From: Fistulifera solaris | Taxonomy: Eukaryota; Bacillariophyta; Bacillariophyceae; Naviculales; Stauroneidaceae | Length of the DNA: 64,000 nt | Assembly: GCA_030295235.1 (NCBI GenBank) | Contig: AP026138.1 | Span: 893,501-957,500 of the forward strand | Direction of reading: 5' to 3' | In this document: positions 1-11,206 of the stretch, one piece after another | Numbering within the stretch: position 1 is the stretch's first letter | Layout: each line of letters starts with the position of its first letter | Translations under genes and position numbers: made by a program | The notes under the pieces: model-generated | What the model was told of the DNA's origin: nothing | Databases searched by the model: none | What the model saw: only the letters and a program-made list of their open reading frames with translations

Positions 1-393
1 GCGATAACCAGCTTGCACAAGTGCAGGAAATTGGTAACGAAAGTGATTGACATTCGCGCCGAAACCATGAATGAGCAACACAGGCGGGCCTTCTCCTTCG
101 ACACGATAATTTATATTGTATTGTTTGCCTTGATACTTCCACGAAAATGATTCATAGACGCGTCGCACTTGGGGAGGCATCCGAGCTGTAGATGTCGTTG
201 ATAGATTTGCCGCATCCTCTGCAGTCATTCCCACAGCATTCGATTGTTGCGGTTGCGGTTGCGGTGATTCGGGTGAAGAGAACTGTCGCATCGATTTTCT
301 TATCGAGTGCTTCGTCGGTAACAAAGCAAAGCTTTGACACGAGATGACGAAACAAGAAAAAGCTATCAAAGTTCTCATAGAGTTGCAATGCAT
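1..393 (-). CDS. plastid-targeted alpha/beta hydrolase, N-terminal part
   Basis: An open frame runs on the minus strand from an ATG at 393 (or 378) to the window edge without a stop, so the 3' end is missing. The first ~20 residues form a hydrophobic signal peptide ending in CQSFALLP, with the Phe at the predicted cleavage site that is characteristic of diatom bipartite plastid presequences. A Ser/Gln/Pro-rich linker follows, then the start of an alpha/beta hydrolase fold: the strand and oxyanion-loop motif PPVLLIHGFGANVNHFRYQ at about residues 97-115. The catalytic nucleophile and His lie outside the window, so the substrate cannot be stated. The HGFGAN...FRYQ form is common in chloroplast lipase- or pheophytinase-like hydrolases; that assignment is inference. 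A different frame at 152-388 is a shadow. Confidence 0.75.
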   Translation of the reverse strand, partial: MHCNSMRTLIAFSCFVISCQSFALLPTKHSIRKSMRQFSSPESPQPQPQQSNAVGMTAEDAANLSTTSTARMPPQVRRVYESFSWKYQGKQYNINYRVEGEGPPVLLIHGFGANVNHFRYQFPALVQAGYR

Positions 394-538
394 CTTGTTG
401 TTGTATGATTTGTCAGCGAAATGTGTCTTTCTTGAAGGAACAGAACCAAGTATTAGTAGAGAAAGATAACAATAGAAGAAAAGAAAGGAAAATCTTGAGA
501 ACGGTTCAACTATAAAGCTTTTGCTTCGCTATAAAATA

Positions 539-745
539 ATGAGAAAGCAAAAGACGACGAAGAATGACGAGATCCATTTTCAAAACAGTTCCGAAAAGCG
601 GGTTCGATCCCCATTAACGAAGCCGATGAGCGTTCAGGATATCTCACATTCAGGACTGAAATCGAGTCGCGAAAAAAGTCACATACACATTAAGGCTATA
701 GTGAATGCTTCTAGGACGGCGAAGTCGAGGAAGAGCGAGCTCTAG
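539..745 (+). CDS. possible small basic ORF
   Basis: A 68-residue ORF starts at an ATG and is rich in Lys, Ser and Arg (MRKQKTTKNDEIHF...). It is head-to-head with the hydrolase about 145 bases away. No domain or signal peptide is visible and I recognise no family. Composition is somewhat protein-like, but the length is within chance expectation. The rest of 394-1103 shows nothing I can name. Confidence 0.15.
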   Translation: MRKQKTTKNDEIHFQNSSEKRVRSPLTKPMSVQDISHSGLKSSREKSHIHIKAIVNASRTAKSRKSEL

Positions 746-1103
746 GCAGGGCGTTGTGTCGTAACTATGGCTAATTTCCATACTAAGCATAACTTTAAGG
801 TGCACTATGACTTTATGGTAAGGTATTGCGACAAATACACAAAGGTGCAGGATCTAAGTTGGATTGGACGTAGCGAGTCGAGAACTTGAGTGCAAACAAT
901 TACGCTGAAGGTTTGTGTAAATACACATACGGTGAAACAATCGCATTTCTATCAACGAAATAGCAATCACTCATAGCAAAGCCATCTAAGTGCTATCTTT
1001 CAAGGATTGAAAAGTAGATTGTAGCTTCTTACAAATTTCCGAACGGTGGGAGAAATCAATTCTCGATTCTTGGCTATCAAATCCCTCCTATCTTTCACTC
1101 CTT

Positions 1104-4087
1104 CTATCCCGTAGTTTCCTTTTGAATCAATTCAACCATGGATATTGGTTTCCAAGGCAGCGACGGGTTTTCACAAGCATACACCACGTTGGATTCCAGA
1201 TAAATGGGTGTCTTACCAAATACAAAAACCTGCTTGCCACTACTTGATTGGCTATTCATTGATTTGGGTTGAAACAAAATATCGTGTTCACGTGCCAACT
1301 CTTCAACGACTTCCCGAAAGGTCGGTATGGCCGTCTGAGTTTGTCGTCGCAATCGAATTTGTGCTTCCACAAAAGCGGTGTCGCCACCTTCCATGCGGTA
1401 GTAATCATCGTCCGCTCGTTTCTTGGCTTCCGCGACACGACGGGCCAACACGGTCTGATAGGAGACAGGATCCGACGGATAGAGCACGTCGTCCACGGGG
1501 ACATACGGTACTAACATTTGTAACACGGCATTGAAATACCGACAAATCATTTCGTCGTGGAAAAGTAGGATCTGCGATACTTTGCTCCCATTGACATAAA
1601 GCAATTGCGACTTGAAATTTGCATAGGTTGCTGCCACCTCAGTTGCGTGACCTTCGACGATTCTATCGTGTTGCAATATTACCCAATTCGACATTACTTC
1701 GCCTTCCAACAGGCTCAAAAACATTTCATCGGACAAAAGACCCACTTCATGCATCTCAAGCGTCTTGAATAAAAAAGCGAGTGTCTTTGTTGTTCTCTAG
1801 TACGGATTGCGACAAAGCTCGTGCCAGACGTGGTGTTACAGACGTAGCCATCATCGAGTGAATTGTTTCCTTTTTGAACAGAATCTTCCACGGCATAAGG
1901 CAGTGAACAATAGCATCCAAGAACTCCAAATCTTCAGATCGTTTCTGGTCCAAATACTGGACAGATTTTTGTAGTTTGCGTTTGCAATCCGATAAGAACG
2001 ACGACATAGATGCGATTCTCCCCAACTGCGCTATCCAGGGTAATATCCAAAGATCGAGACGATTGCGCAAATCACTTCCTTCCCATTGGGGCTTCCACTG
2101 AGCGACAGCGCGTGACAATCGATCGTGGATACATTGAAGCAGGATTTCATCTTGAAAACGTTGCCATACTGAATTCCTGCTTTCGTCCTCTTCATCAAAT
2201 CTGTTGGGTAGTACATTTTGATCATTATCGCTGCACTCGGTGCGTTTCTGGACTTTCTGATCGAGTGGCTGAATCATGCGTTCTAGTAATTCATAAAGGT
2301 TGACCCCTTCCCAGGACGACTGAATAGGGTCCCAGCGTGATGACTCAAATGCTTTCTTCGCAGTCGGCAGAAGATATTTAAGGGCAAGTGTTGACGCCAG
2401 CTTGTTGGCAGATGAAACATCTTTCACAGCTTTCGCCAGATGAAGAACCGACGCAATTATCTTCTCAGATACGTCGATGTCATCTTGAAGTGGCTTCCAT
2501 CCTTTCATTCTGTCCTCTACAAAGGTTCCAATGATGGAGGGGGAGCATGACATCCAAGAACTGCAGTTCTTTTCGATCTTGAGCGGAAAATATGTTCGAT
2601 ATACTTTGAATGTGCCGACTCAAACCCTTCAACGATGTATCTGCCTCGTCCGATGTAGGTGTTTTGTCAACACTAAGTAGGTGTTCCATCGATCTCAAAA
2701 TCTGATTGACTCTTTCCAATTTGTCAATTCGTTCCTCAAGGGCCTGGCTCTTTTCAATGTATTCCGTCACTTCAGACGCTGCGCTATCTAGTTTTCGTTC
2801 CGAAGATCGAACAAAGCTCGCTACAGAGTACACGCTGTTCTCTAGAGTCCCCAAGACCAGTGATACATTGTGTAATAATTCTTCTGCCAATGGAACTTCA
2901 ACAGACACGTATATGTCGTCCTTGTCTGCTAATGGTCCTCGCATGTCTATAACTTTCGTTTCCTGTTGCGGCGGCTGACTCATGATGTCTGTAAATGGAA
3001 TAACCGCCGGTCGCTGCCGCTTCTTGGACTTGATTTCTTTCGCACCACGCTTCCAACTTTTGTCGTGCATCAAATCTTGGGTATTCGGAAGAATGGATTT
3101 AAAGACGGAAATTGCTGTTGCCTCTTTATCAATGACGCTATGCTTTTCTTCACTTTCGTCTTTCCATTCAACACCCCGGACTTCGGCTTCAATCTGTCGA
3201 TTCGTCTTCAGTTGCGTCGCTTCCTTGAAATTCCCAAATCCTAACCCTAGATTCGCCGGTCTTACTTTAACTTCAATGGGTTTGGAAATGCCACTCACAG
3301 CATTCTCGGCACGTTTCTTAGAACCCAATCCTCCAGCTCCTTTGTATCCCATTTTGGCTAGTAGTTTCATACCGATCCCTTTAGTATGTTTCTCCCAAGT
3401 TCCGACCTTGACTGGGGGCTGCTGTGACGCGCGCGTTGTATTGAACGGTAAAGATGATGGTATCTGCTTCCCCGATTCTGTCAGTGGGTGTGACGCTTCG
3501 CTGTTTAATGACGCTGCGTTTTCGGTAGTGTCTTTAGGGTGTGTAGATAATGATGAAGTTGATGATTCTGTCGTAAAAGTGGGCCTCCGTCGCTTGCTGC
3601 CTTTTTGCAGTAAGGAAAGAAAATAATCATCTGCTTGTTGTTGCTTCTTTTGAAATTCCAGTTCTTGGGGCGTCGGCTCTTCTACTGATGTTTCAGCCGC
3701 AATGCGAACCGATGATTCTTTTTGCGCATTATTTTGGTCGTCATCTGCTTGTTGTTCGCTCTTTGTAGAGGCTTCAACTCCTTTCACAAACATGGGAGCT
3801 CCCAAATTGTTTTTCCTCCTGCTGCTGTTGTAAGGACCCTGCCCGTTCGATCGATTTCGTTTGCGAGTCGTACCTCCTTTTTCTTCACCTTCTGAATCAT
3901 CTAGAAACACGCCATAAGTTGCTTCTTCTTTCGAGGGACGCCGCCTGTTGTCATCGTTAAAATTATTATCGCCATCGTCGATGGTTGTGTATCGAAACCT
4001 GCCTCGTTTTCGAGTCAATCGTTCATCGTCGTCGTCGTCGTCGGAGGACGCGTTTATCACAGAATCTTCGTCGTCATCATACGACAT
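1104..4087 (-). CDS. TFIP11: TFIP11/STIP-like G-patch spliceosome disassembly factor (two frame breaks)
   Basis: About 993 residues if two one-base breaks are bridged. The N-terminus is acidic and Asp-rich. The family hallmark GTWEKHTKGIGMKLLAKMGY opens the G-patch at about residue 230. A GC-rich-binding-factor-like helical region follows. The C-terminus ends with HDILFQPK...GKQVFVFGK...PWKPISMVELIQK, which matches the conserved end of TFIP11. In yeast and human this protein recruits the DEAH helicase Prp43/DHX15 to release the lariat intron from the post-splicing spliceosome in the nucleus. The frame changes at a run of five G (2539-2543 on plus) and at a run of six A (1771-1776 on plus); dropping one base at each restores family-like sequence across the joins. 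No intron signals are needed. Start is the ATG at 4087, followed by YDDDEDSV. Identity is firm; the breaks are probably sequence errors. Confidence 0.88.
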
Positions 4088-4644
4088 TTTCTATCTTACG
4101 CTTCAAGTCGGGAAAGAGTAACTTACAAGCAAAGCAGTTAGATCTTTGACAAGATTACAACATGGTCGAATTTTCGTTGTAGTTGGTACTGGTAGCAACG
4201 ATTGGAGCGTATCGCCTCAGGAAGAAAAAAAGTCTGGTAAGGTTAGAGATCACTTGTTGAAGCTGAACTATGCGGTGAAGTGTAGGTTCTCGGTAACTGA
4301 GATCACGAATGAGCCAGTCCGGGGAAACATGGTCTTTCGAGGCAATTACTATGGCTTGATACTCGATCCTAGATCGTAGACCGAAATAAGCTAAGCATAT
4401 GAGGTTACGGAATAAGGAGCCTAAAGTGATATGTGGTTAATGATGATTCAGATTGAACACAACGCATAGATGGTACTCAATATCATTCGTGCGAGATATT
4501 TTCTCAAGCAAGTTACCCAGCTACTTTCGCAGTTTATCGTAAGAGATAAATACATGCAAAAGAGCACATTCTATCAAACAACATCATCTGAAATGTTATT
4601 GAAGTAGTAGAAATTTCAACTACGCACCATGTGGTAATCATCTC
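4088..4644. other. intergenic, nothing recognised
   Basis: The space between TFIP11 and the 3' end of the next minus-strand gene. A 77-codon plus-strand frame at 4146-4379 has no ATG start and no recognisable content. No repeats or RNA genes seen. Confidence 0.4.
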
Positions 4645-5757
4645 TCATGTCGAACTTGCACCGATAGTTGCAAAACGAGCCGAAACAAGCGATGCATCCT
4701 CGCTGCAGCTCTCATCATAAGATGTAACGGAAAAATCATTGTAGTACAGAAAGTGATCTTCGAATGAATGATCCGAACAGCTTTCAATATCATACAAGGA
4801 ATCCATATCGTCATCATCGACGGAGCACTCGTCATCCGACGTTACGTCCCAAGAGACCACCGGTGCATCACTCGACTGATTTTCACCGGAGGGAGACGAA
4901 CGGTTCATCATATCTCGAACATCTCCTAAAACAGTGTCTGTAGGCAAGCGTAATGCCGTTCTTTTCTTGACCGGAGAGAAAAATGCAAGAGCGCTATCTG
5001 TAGAGGAGTAGGTTGTCATGATTTGTTCTGATGATTTCCCAGTTGCTTCGGCTGGGGAGGTTCGATCTACCTTCAAAAGATTTAATGCCAGTGACTGTTG
5101 GAGACCCGTTTGCAGAGAGAATGACCGCCTATTTTTTCGCGGAGATGCCCGGTTGGGCGATACGAATTGAATTGTTTCATTTTGGCATGCTTCTTGAGAG
5201 ACCGCTGTCAGCATACCTGTAATTTCCTGACAAAGCGTTTGGGATATTGCTCGGCTCTTTTTTTGGGGCGAAAGAAGCCGAATAGGTTGTACTGGTGGAC
5301 TCATGGAAGAAGGCGTTGTTGACATGGAAGATCCAACCCCTGGAGACTGCATTTGTCTTATTGTCGTCATCTGATCCAGCGCTGATTCCCATCGTGATAT
5401 AGCTTTTGAGCTTTCAAATGACTGACAAAGTGATTTCGGCGACAAGCTCCAACTGTTCCTTCAAGTGACGGTTGATTTCGTTTGTCCTGATTAGCTTTTC
5501 GTGTCCGCTCGAATTCATCCACACTCACTTCCCTACAAGGTAAGTATTCGTGCCTGACAACATAAAAGGGAATCAGATCCGTGAGTGATACAGGCTTTGT
5601 GAAAAGTTATATTTACTTTCGGCACTTACATAGACGAAACTCGATCGTCTTCTGTGTTCAAGCGAAAGAACTGAACACGAACTTTGCCGAATTGTATCTT
5701 GCTCGATCTTTCTTGGAGAAAAGAGGATTCAGAGTCGTTACGGTGAAGCGATTTCAT
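4645..5757 (-). CDS. low-complexity protein with basic-V-x-F N-terminal motif, two exons
   Basis: I read two exons: 5630-5757 and 4645-5553, split by a 76-base GT-AG intron (5554-5629). Exon 1 starts MKSLHRNDSESS and carries GKVRVQFFRLN, a basic stretch followed by V-x-F as in many small diatom proteins; the joined exon continues HEYLPCREVSVDEFERT. Near 5434-5436 (three T on plus) one base appears to be missing; adding it joins the frame to a 260-residue Ser/Asp-rich body. The body contains RLLSPQKKSR, several Ser-Pro sites and a very acidic Cys/Ser/Asp C-terminus. Bridged length is about 345 residues. No catalytic domain is visible and I do not recognise the function. RLLSPxKK recurs in the protein at 32301-33990. 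An upstream open stretch (5830-5944) could be an extra exon, but has no clear splice partner. Confidence 0.55.
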
Positions 5758-6900
5758 TGTTTGATTGTATTTTACAGAAAGACGAGATAGAGAGAATAAT
5801 AATGAAAACGCAATCACCATCGCCACCTGGAGTAAACGGCTCAGTCGGTTGACACTTTGGGCTGCGGCGAGCGGCGGCGCGTTTGGTGGGCGTGGAACGT
5901 GAACGCCCAATAAGCATTTCTGTCTCACTTTCAGTCAGGTACAAGTCCCAAACTACTTTTCGTACGACAGATAGATCCCCAATGAGAGGCAGAATAAAGA
6001 CGGACCCATAAGATAGTACGGAAGACTTTCAGCCCGGGAATGAAAGAGCTATACAAAACAGCTACGGCGATTTTGTCTCTTGTCAGCGACAAAATTGGCT
6101 CTTTATGAATAAACACGAGTGTACAGTGTGAACGAGAAATCGGGAAATACCTAGTCATTAAGTCACTACTTATTGCCACTTTATAAAGAGTAAAGAGCGT
6201 GCGTTGACTAAGACCTACAACATATTTCATATTATCCGGTTTACCGGATATGAATAAAGTTCGCAATTTTCCAGTAATCACCAAGAATGTCTGTAGTCCA
6301 TGATGTCTTGTTTCTTGTGTCCTCTTTTCTCGTTCCACGTTTAAAGCGATGGTCCGTGGAGAGTGGGGGCCATGGGCCATAGCGACGGGCCACGAACAAG
6401 ACACAATGAACTAGTGATCGGTCTCGAGAGTGGCGTTCTCGAGACTCTCGAGAACTGATTTCAGAATTTTCACTCTCAACCCTCAACTCTCACGGATTCG
6501 GAAGAAATTGATGAGATGAGAGTAGTACGAAATTCCTATAGTACTTTTAATAGGAATCCGGAATCTGGAAACAGGACTGTGACTTAAACTACATACCACG
6601 CGCCACGCGCCGTCAGTCCGCCGAACTTCTGCCTACTGTTCGCAGTCTACACTAGATTAGAATGTACGTAGTGGGTACCGGTAAGCCATATTTGTGATGT
6701 CACCTGCTTACGTCACCACTCTCGAGACTCTCGAGACTCTCATGGTCTCGCGCGGCCACTCTCGACTCTCGTCTCGGACCTGCTGGAAAGCACGAGACCG
6801 ATCACTACAATGAACAACGCACACTACTACGACCAACAAGCGACAATTGACAATTACAATTGCTCAATAAAGTTGAGTAAACTATGGAATTCAGTAATAA
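5758..6900. other. intergenic with CTCGAGA palindrome clusters
   Basis: The ORF-like stretches here have no coding character. Two patches are rich in CTCGAGA(CT): 6421-6455 and 6716-6780. The first contains a perfect 10-bp inverted repeat with a one-base centre (6435-6455, arms GTTCTCGAGA). Function unknown; a protein-binding site or simple-repeat growth are both possible. Confidence 0.5.
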
Positions 6901-6937
6901 GGAAGTGTGAACGGCGAAATGAGCGGACATGGGAAAC

Positions 6938-7005
6938 GGCGTTAAAATTCTACGTCTTCGTAGACCGTACGTAAAATTTGGTACCGGAGGCAGAATTTTA
7001 ACGCC
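6938..7005. repeat. hairpin element, copy A (inverted repeat)
   Basis: The left arm GGCGTTAAAATTCT (6938-6951) is the exact reverse complement of AGAATTTTAACGCC (6992-7005), with a 40-base centre; the flanks extend the pairing imperfectly (GGGAAAC versus TTTCC). A second copy in the opposite orientation lies at 20042-20110 and shares arms and centre. It is either a very small MITE-like element or a structured RNA. Confidence 0.75.
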
Positions 7006-7401
7006 TTTCCGGGCAATGGGCAATGGGCGATTTGAGGATTGCGTTTGCTCTATGTCCTACATCAAACGTCAACCGTTAAACAAAATCAACTCTCCGACTT
7101 GCAAAACCAGTCAGCGACCTGTTATCTCGTGGGCTGTTCCTTGTTCCTTCATTCAAGTGGAAGCTGGAAACAAACCCGACACTCGACGATTGAGGAAGCA
7201 GTTTGTCTTTCTCCTTGCCAACAAATGCCGGATTGACGTCCGAGGTTGAAAGGAAGACATCCAGGAGAAAGACCTATTTGGAAGGACCAGTAGCAAATTC
7301 GCGCTTTATCACTCCTTCTGAATGTGGGAGCAATGGTTCCGATACGTCGATGCAGCAACTACACTCGCATAGAGTTTTTGACAGCATAGGCGAACCGAAA
7401 T

Positions 7402-8339
7402 TTACGATAGTTGCTTAACTTTTTTACGACCTTTCGGTTGTCCTGCCAAAGACCCAACTGAAGTAACTTGACCGAGTGGTAGAACCGGTTGTATTGCATG
7501 ATTGGCACTAGCCGCCAAAAGCTGAAGTGATATTAGTGGGTATGAAAAAGATGACAGATTTTGTGGAAAAGAAGGAGAGACTAAAGCTCCTGGAAATCCA
7601 CCGACTAAGCTGGCTACACCTGGTTGAGGGATTAAACCAAAAACTGCTCCACCGGCAATCGCTTGAGTTGTGTTCGCTGCAAATGACGGGGTGGAAAGTT
7701 CTGCTGAAGCTCGTCGTTTCTTCGCAGTGCGGGCTTCTATGCGTTGCGTATCAGCGCTGCATTCTGGCGCCTCTGCAGTTGCTGACTTGGCTTCACTTTT
7801 TCCTTCTCCACAAAAAGGAAGCGCATAAAAATCAGGGCCCTCACCAACGGTCGAATGTGTATTTGATTGGCCTTTTACCGGAGTCCTTACAATTACTCTC
7901 GCAATGTCAGGGCGTCCTCTTAAAAACATCTCATGATAGTAGCCTCCACGGTCCTTTCCACAAATTATCCTTTGAAATGAGTACAAAGAGAGCTGTCTTT
8001 GAAACGATGTCAACTTTGTTTGACGAAAGAATCTGGAGACGAAGGTAGTAAAGTTGAGATGACATAGCTTTGATAAGTCTTTCAAATAATGGGCACAAAC
8101 CTCGGTAAAATTTCGCTCACGAATCTAGCAGGCTGATGCAGGATAAAGCATCTTCCATGTTCCTGCCAAGAGACGACATCACTGAGGCCACTCTTCTGCG
8201 TCGTTTCCAACATATCATATAGTCTGACGGGGAACGGATCGACAACGCCACCACGTGGTCCCCTTCTCTTGTTTTTTACCAGATCCTTTGTGACCTCTTC
8301 GATATCGACGTTGAACAAGTCCCGATACGCATCTCCCAT
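7402..8339 (-). CDS. heat shock factor (HSF) transcription factor 1
   Basis: Exons are 8101-8339 and 7402-8032, with a 68-base GT-AG intron (8033-8100) inside the DNA-binding domain; 289 residues. The HSF-type winged helix runs from FPVRLYDMLETTQ at about residue 36 through SWQEHGRCFILHQP. After splicing it continues with FFRQTKLTSFQRQLSLYSF (recognition helix) and GGYYHEMFLRGRPDIA. HSFs are nuclear proteins that bind inverted GAA units. After the domain the protein is Ala/Ser-rich with a basic AKKRRAS patch and a basic tail ending GRKKVKQLS, likely nuclear localisation signals. No long heptad oligomerisation region is evident, so this is a compact diatom-type HSF. Start is the ATG at 8339. 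Confidence 0.9.
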
Positions 8340-9150
8340 AATTCTTTCTCAAAGATTAAATAATATTCTTTCTCATCCTCTACAAAATACGAAATGCAAG
8401 CGATCCTATGCAAAAATGAAAAAGATGCTTTTCATTTGAAGCGTACCAGTATCGTTCTTCGAGAGAGAAGGACGAGAAAGAGCAGAAGCAGAGGTCGAAA
8501 AGTTTCCATCCCAATAGGCTTGTTTACCACTTTTCTCCGTAGATTGCGAGTTGCCAGTTGCAAGTTGCGAGTGTCATTTTATGAAACCAATAAGCAGTAT
8601 CTCGTACAGTGCACTTCATACTGCATGACAGGTAACAATAAGTACTACGAAACAACAAGCATCCGTTGTCAGTTGCAACAAGTTCTTGCAACAAACAGAA
8701 GCCCAGAAGCCCACAAAAAGTCTAAGGTTATTTGACTTCTGATTGCCGACCGGCTTACGAAAATTAATGGTATTCTGTAGAGGGAATTTTCGATAGGCTT
8801 AGTGTTCTCTCTTTTCTCTCCAGACTCTTGACCGAGACTATACTGTGTATAAATAAAATCCTAGAGAGCTGAACCTGTGGACCCGACTAACCATCAATAC
8901 TTGCATCGTCCCTCAAATCCAGCGATTGGATAGGTGTTGGAGTTCAATTAGATGAGGGAGATTTAAACTGGGAAGTAAGTAGAAGGCAACGACAATTTAG
9001 TCTTCCTCCACTCATTGCTAGATTGGTGATTCGATCACGAAACAAAACACCTTTCTATGAGTTTATTTCTACCGCCTGTACGCAATATGAAAGGTGTCGT
9101 TTCGTTTTTTTCCAACAAATCACCAGGCGAAAGGCTCGTCATATCGAGCC
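8340..9150. other. intergenic, nothing recognised
   Basis: Between HSF1 and the 3' end of the next minus-strand gene. A 113-codon plus-strand frame (8394-8735) begins ATG but is Arg/Lys/Thr-rich without domain features, and I treat it as chance. Confidence 0.4.
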
Positions 9151-10572
9151 TCACAAAAACGCCCGAAGATCAAATTCCGGTCGCATCTCGTTGACTCTCT
9201 CTTCGCCGTTGCAACCGAGCCTCTTTTGCCCAAAGTGCCAGCCTATTCTGTTCTCTGCGATCCATTTCACTTGCAACCATCTCGATCCACTGATCGGAAG
9301 CTGGCGTCTTTGCCAAGCACTTTGTAAGACGGCTGTTGCATTCGTATCCTTTCTAATGGAATTATACCATTCGCGACCATCCGGAAAGTACTCCCAAATC
9401 CACGAAGACTGCGGAGGATACTCCTGATACAGAACATACCATTTGTACAGCAAACCAGGTAAAAGGAACCAATCACGCTTCCGGGAAGACTCGTCGTCTA
9501 AGATTTTCTTCATGCGTGGTACTTTAGCTTGAAACCACCTGGACTCGATTGGTAAATGTGACGCTGTAGCAAACGAAAATGGTAAACCTTCATCCAGTGT
9601 CCAAGTGCGAATGCTAGGCTCTGTGGAAAGATGACATGGGACGAAAGAGGGATGCGTTCCAATCCAGTGTTCCATGGAGTACCGCCGACGGCCCAACGTT
9701 GACTCCCATTCCTCGAAAATGAGACCAAGAAGTTCATTGGGTCGCTGTTCCAGCATTTCGTTGACTCTCACTTCAAAATCTTTCGGAGGGATCAGTCGAT
9801 TAATATAGTCACATCGCGAAACGAAGAAATTTCCAGGAAAGAAGAAGGTCCACATCGGCTGGAACAATAGACCACACGTCGTACACTGATCCATGTTTCT
9901 CAGACATTCACCGGAAGTGATAGCACGCATCATATGACGACGCCAAGGGATGTTCCATCGTCCTGACGAGTAGGATCCTTTGTTGTGCATGTAGATGACA
10001 TTTCGATAGGGAAAAGATTTGCAGAATTCGTAAGCCTTTTGCAAAGTAATTTCTTCATAGCCAGCTCTGTGATGCTCCATATGAACACACTTCAGACCGT
10101 TTGCAGTACATTGTTTTTGAACGTTGGCTGCAAACGATTCACCGAATAAGAGAACATGACCCACGGTGTTGTAGTAAATTGTAAGATCATTGCTCGTTGC
10201 GGCGTACGACTCTCCAATTTGTTGCAGCTGCTCGGAAACTGTAGCTTCCGCTTCTGCAACGTCGGGAAGTGCCGCATTGGCAAAAATGTTGTAAAATATG
10301 GCAACAGCGTGGCGGTCGCTTGAGTTTTGACTCAGAAAAGGATTTTCTGTAATGATCATTCTATCTTCGAAAGGAGGCGAGTTGATGCTTTCCGGTACAA
10401 CAAAATTGGGAAGCACAGCCAAGTCGATAGGCGAAACTCCTTCGTCGAGAAGCTTCAATGAGGAATTTTCTATAAGCATTTGCATAAAAAGTATTTGCGC
10501 CGTTAAAATAAAGATACAACAACAGGAAAGACTCAACCGAGTTGATGCCGGCTTATTTCTCTTCCACATCAT
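9151..10572 (-). CDS. type II membrane protein, glycosyltransferase-like
   Basis: 473 residues from the first ATG at 10572 (MMWKRNKP). A short basic cytosolic tail is followed by one hydrophobic anchor (LSCCCIFILTAQILFMQM, about residues 15-33), the usual layout of Golgi enzymes. The lumenal part has YYNTVGHVLLFG, then NVIYMHNKGSYSSGRW...PWRRHMMRAI around residues 195-220. The HNKGS...WRRHM stretch recalls the HTKxS...WR motif of bacterial RgpF-like rhamnan-synthesis glycosyltransferases; that link is inference. Many Trp and Cys residues follow (CTTCGLLF, PMWTFFFPGNFF), then a Trp-rich C-terminus. A polysaccharide or glycoprotein assembly role in the Golgi is plausible, but substrate and family are not certain. 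Confidence 0.7.
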   Translation of the reverse strand: MMWKRNKPASTRLSLSCCCIFILTAQILFMQMLIENSSLKLLDEGVSPIDLAVLPNFVVPESINSPPFEDRMIITENPFLSQNSSDRHAVAIFYNIFANAALPDVAEAEATVSEQLQQIGESYAATSNDLTIYYNTVGHVLLFGESFAANVQKQCTANGLKCVHMEHHRAGYEEITLQKAYEFCKSFPYRNVIYMHNKGSYSSGRWNIPWRRHMMRAITSGECLRNMDQCTTCGLLFQPMWTFFFPGNFFVSRCDYINRLIPPKDFEVRVNEMLEQRPNELLGLIFEEWESTLGRRRYSMEHWIGTHPSFVPCHLSTEPSIRTWTLDEGLPFSFATASHLPIESRWFQAKVPRMKKILDDESSRKRDWFLLPGLLYKWYVLYQEYPPQSSWIWEYFPDGREWYNSIRKDTNATAVLQSAWQRRQLPISGSRWLQVKWIAENRIGWHFGQKRLGCNGEERVNEMRPEFDLRAFL

Positions 10573-10778
10573 GTGTTGTGCGCGTCTTGATCGTCTTGTT
10601 TGAAAACGAAACAGGCCGGTCAACCCTGTGAATGCATAAACAATTCACTTTAACAAATACTTGCAGAATGCTGGCTATGAAATAATGAAAAGAATTGCAT
10701 GCAACGCATCATCGTACTCTCGTCGTCGCCAAGGTCATCGCCCGCGGCAAAAACGCTTCGCATACAAAGATGATACAG

Positions 10779-10925
10779 TACAACGCTTCCAATGTCTACG
10801 CTTCTTGTACGTGGCCGCCGTAGGAAATTTATCTCTGCATGGGAACCCGGATATTGAGTATATCGCCATCCCATCATCCAATTTTTGCATGTACAGGGCA
10901 CAGAGGTCAACGTTTCGTTGCGCAG
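10779..10925. repeat. 147-bp direct repeat, copy 1
   Basis: Matches 11207-11353 at the same spacing of 428 bases throughout, with two mismatches seen by eye. It contains CCGCCGTAGGAAATTTATC and ACCCGGATATTGAGTATATC. A degenerate third copy starts near 10999. Frames inside it look non-coding. The remainder of 10573-11562 holds no gene I can support. Confidence 0.85.
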
Positions 10926-10998
10926 AGTATTGGCTTGGTATCGGAAAGCAATAATGGCCACCGACTTGAAAACAAAACGTTGATGGAACGAATAATGC

Positions 10999-11075
10999 AT
11001 CGCTTCGAATGTCTACGCGATTTCACGTAGCTCTCGTAGGAAATTTATCGACAGAGGGGGACCCGGATATTGCCT
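10999..11075. repeat. diverged third copy of the repeat
   Basis: Contains CGCTTCGAATGTCTACGCG, then CGTAGGAAATTTATCGACAG and GGACCCGGATATTG, matching the first half of the 147-bp repeat with many substitutions. It lies between the two good copies, so the locus looks like an old tandem array with recent homogenisation of the outer copies. Confidence 0.6.
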
Positions 11076-11206
11076 AATTTCGATCAGACCCTTTTTTGCT
11101 TCTTTTGGACACCAATGTCCACAATACTTTTCCGAACATCACTGATATGTGTATTGAAACAATATTCACATTTGATTTTACCTTGAAACATAGAAAAGTA
11201 CAAAGA

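Noticed and set aside
152-388. 78-codon minus-strand ORF
   Set aside because: Shadow frame of the plastid hydrolase, which reads in another frame with signal peptide and HGFGAN motif.
5461-5518. Coiled-coil-like frame beginning MNSSGHEKLIRTNE
   Set aside because: Replaced by a better model: a spliced exon in the adjacent frame with a clean GT-AG intron and continuous reading upstream.
5931-6404. 157-codon minus-strand ORF
   Set aside because: Mixed composition, no domain, overlaps other frames and the CTCGAGA repeats; looks like chance.
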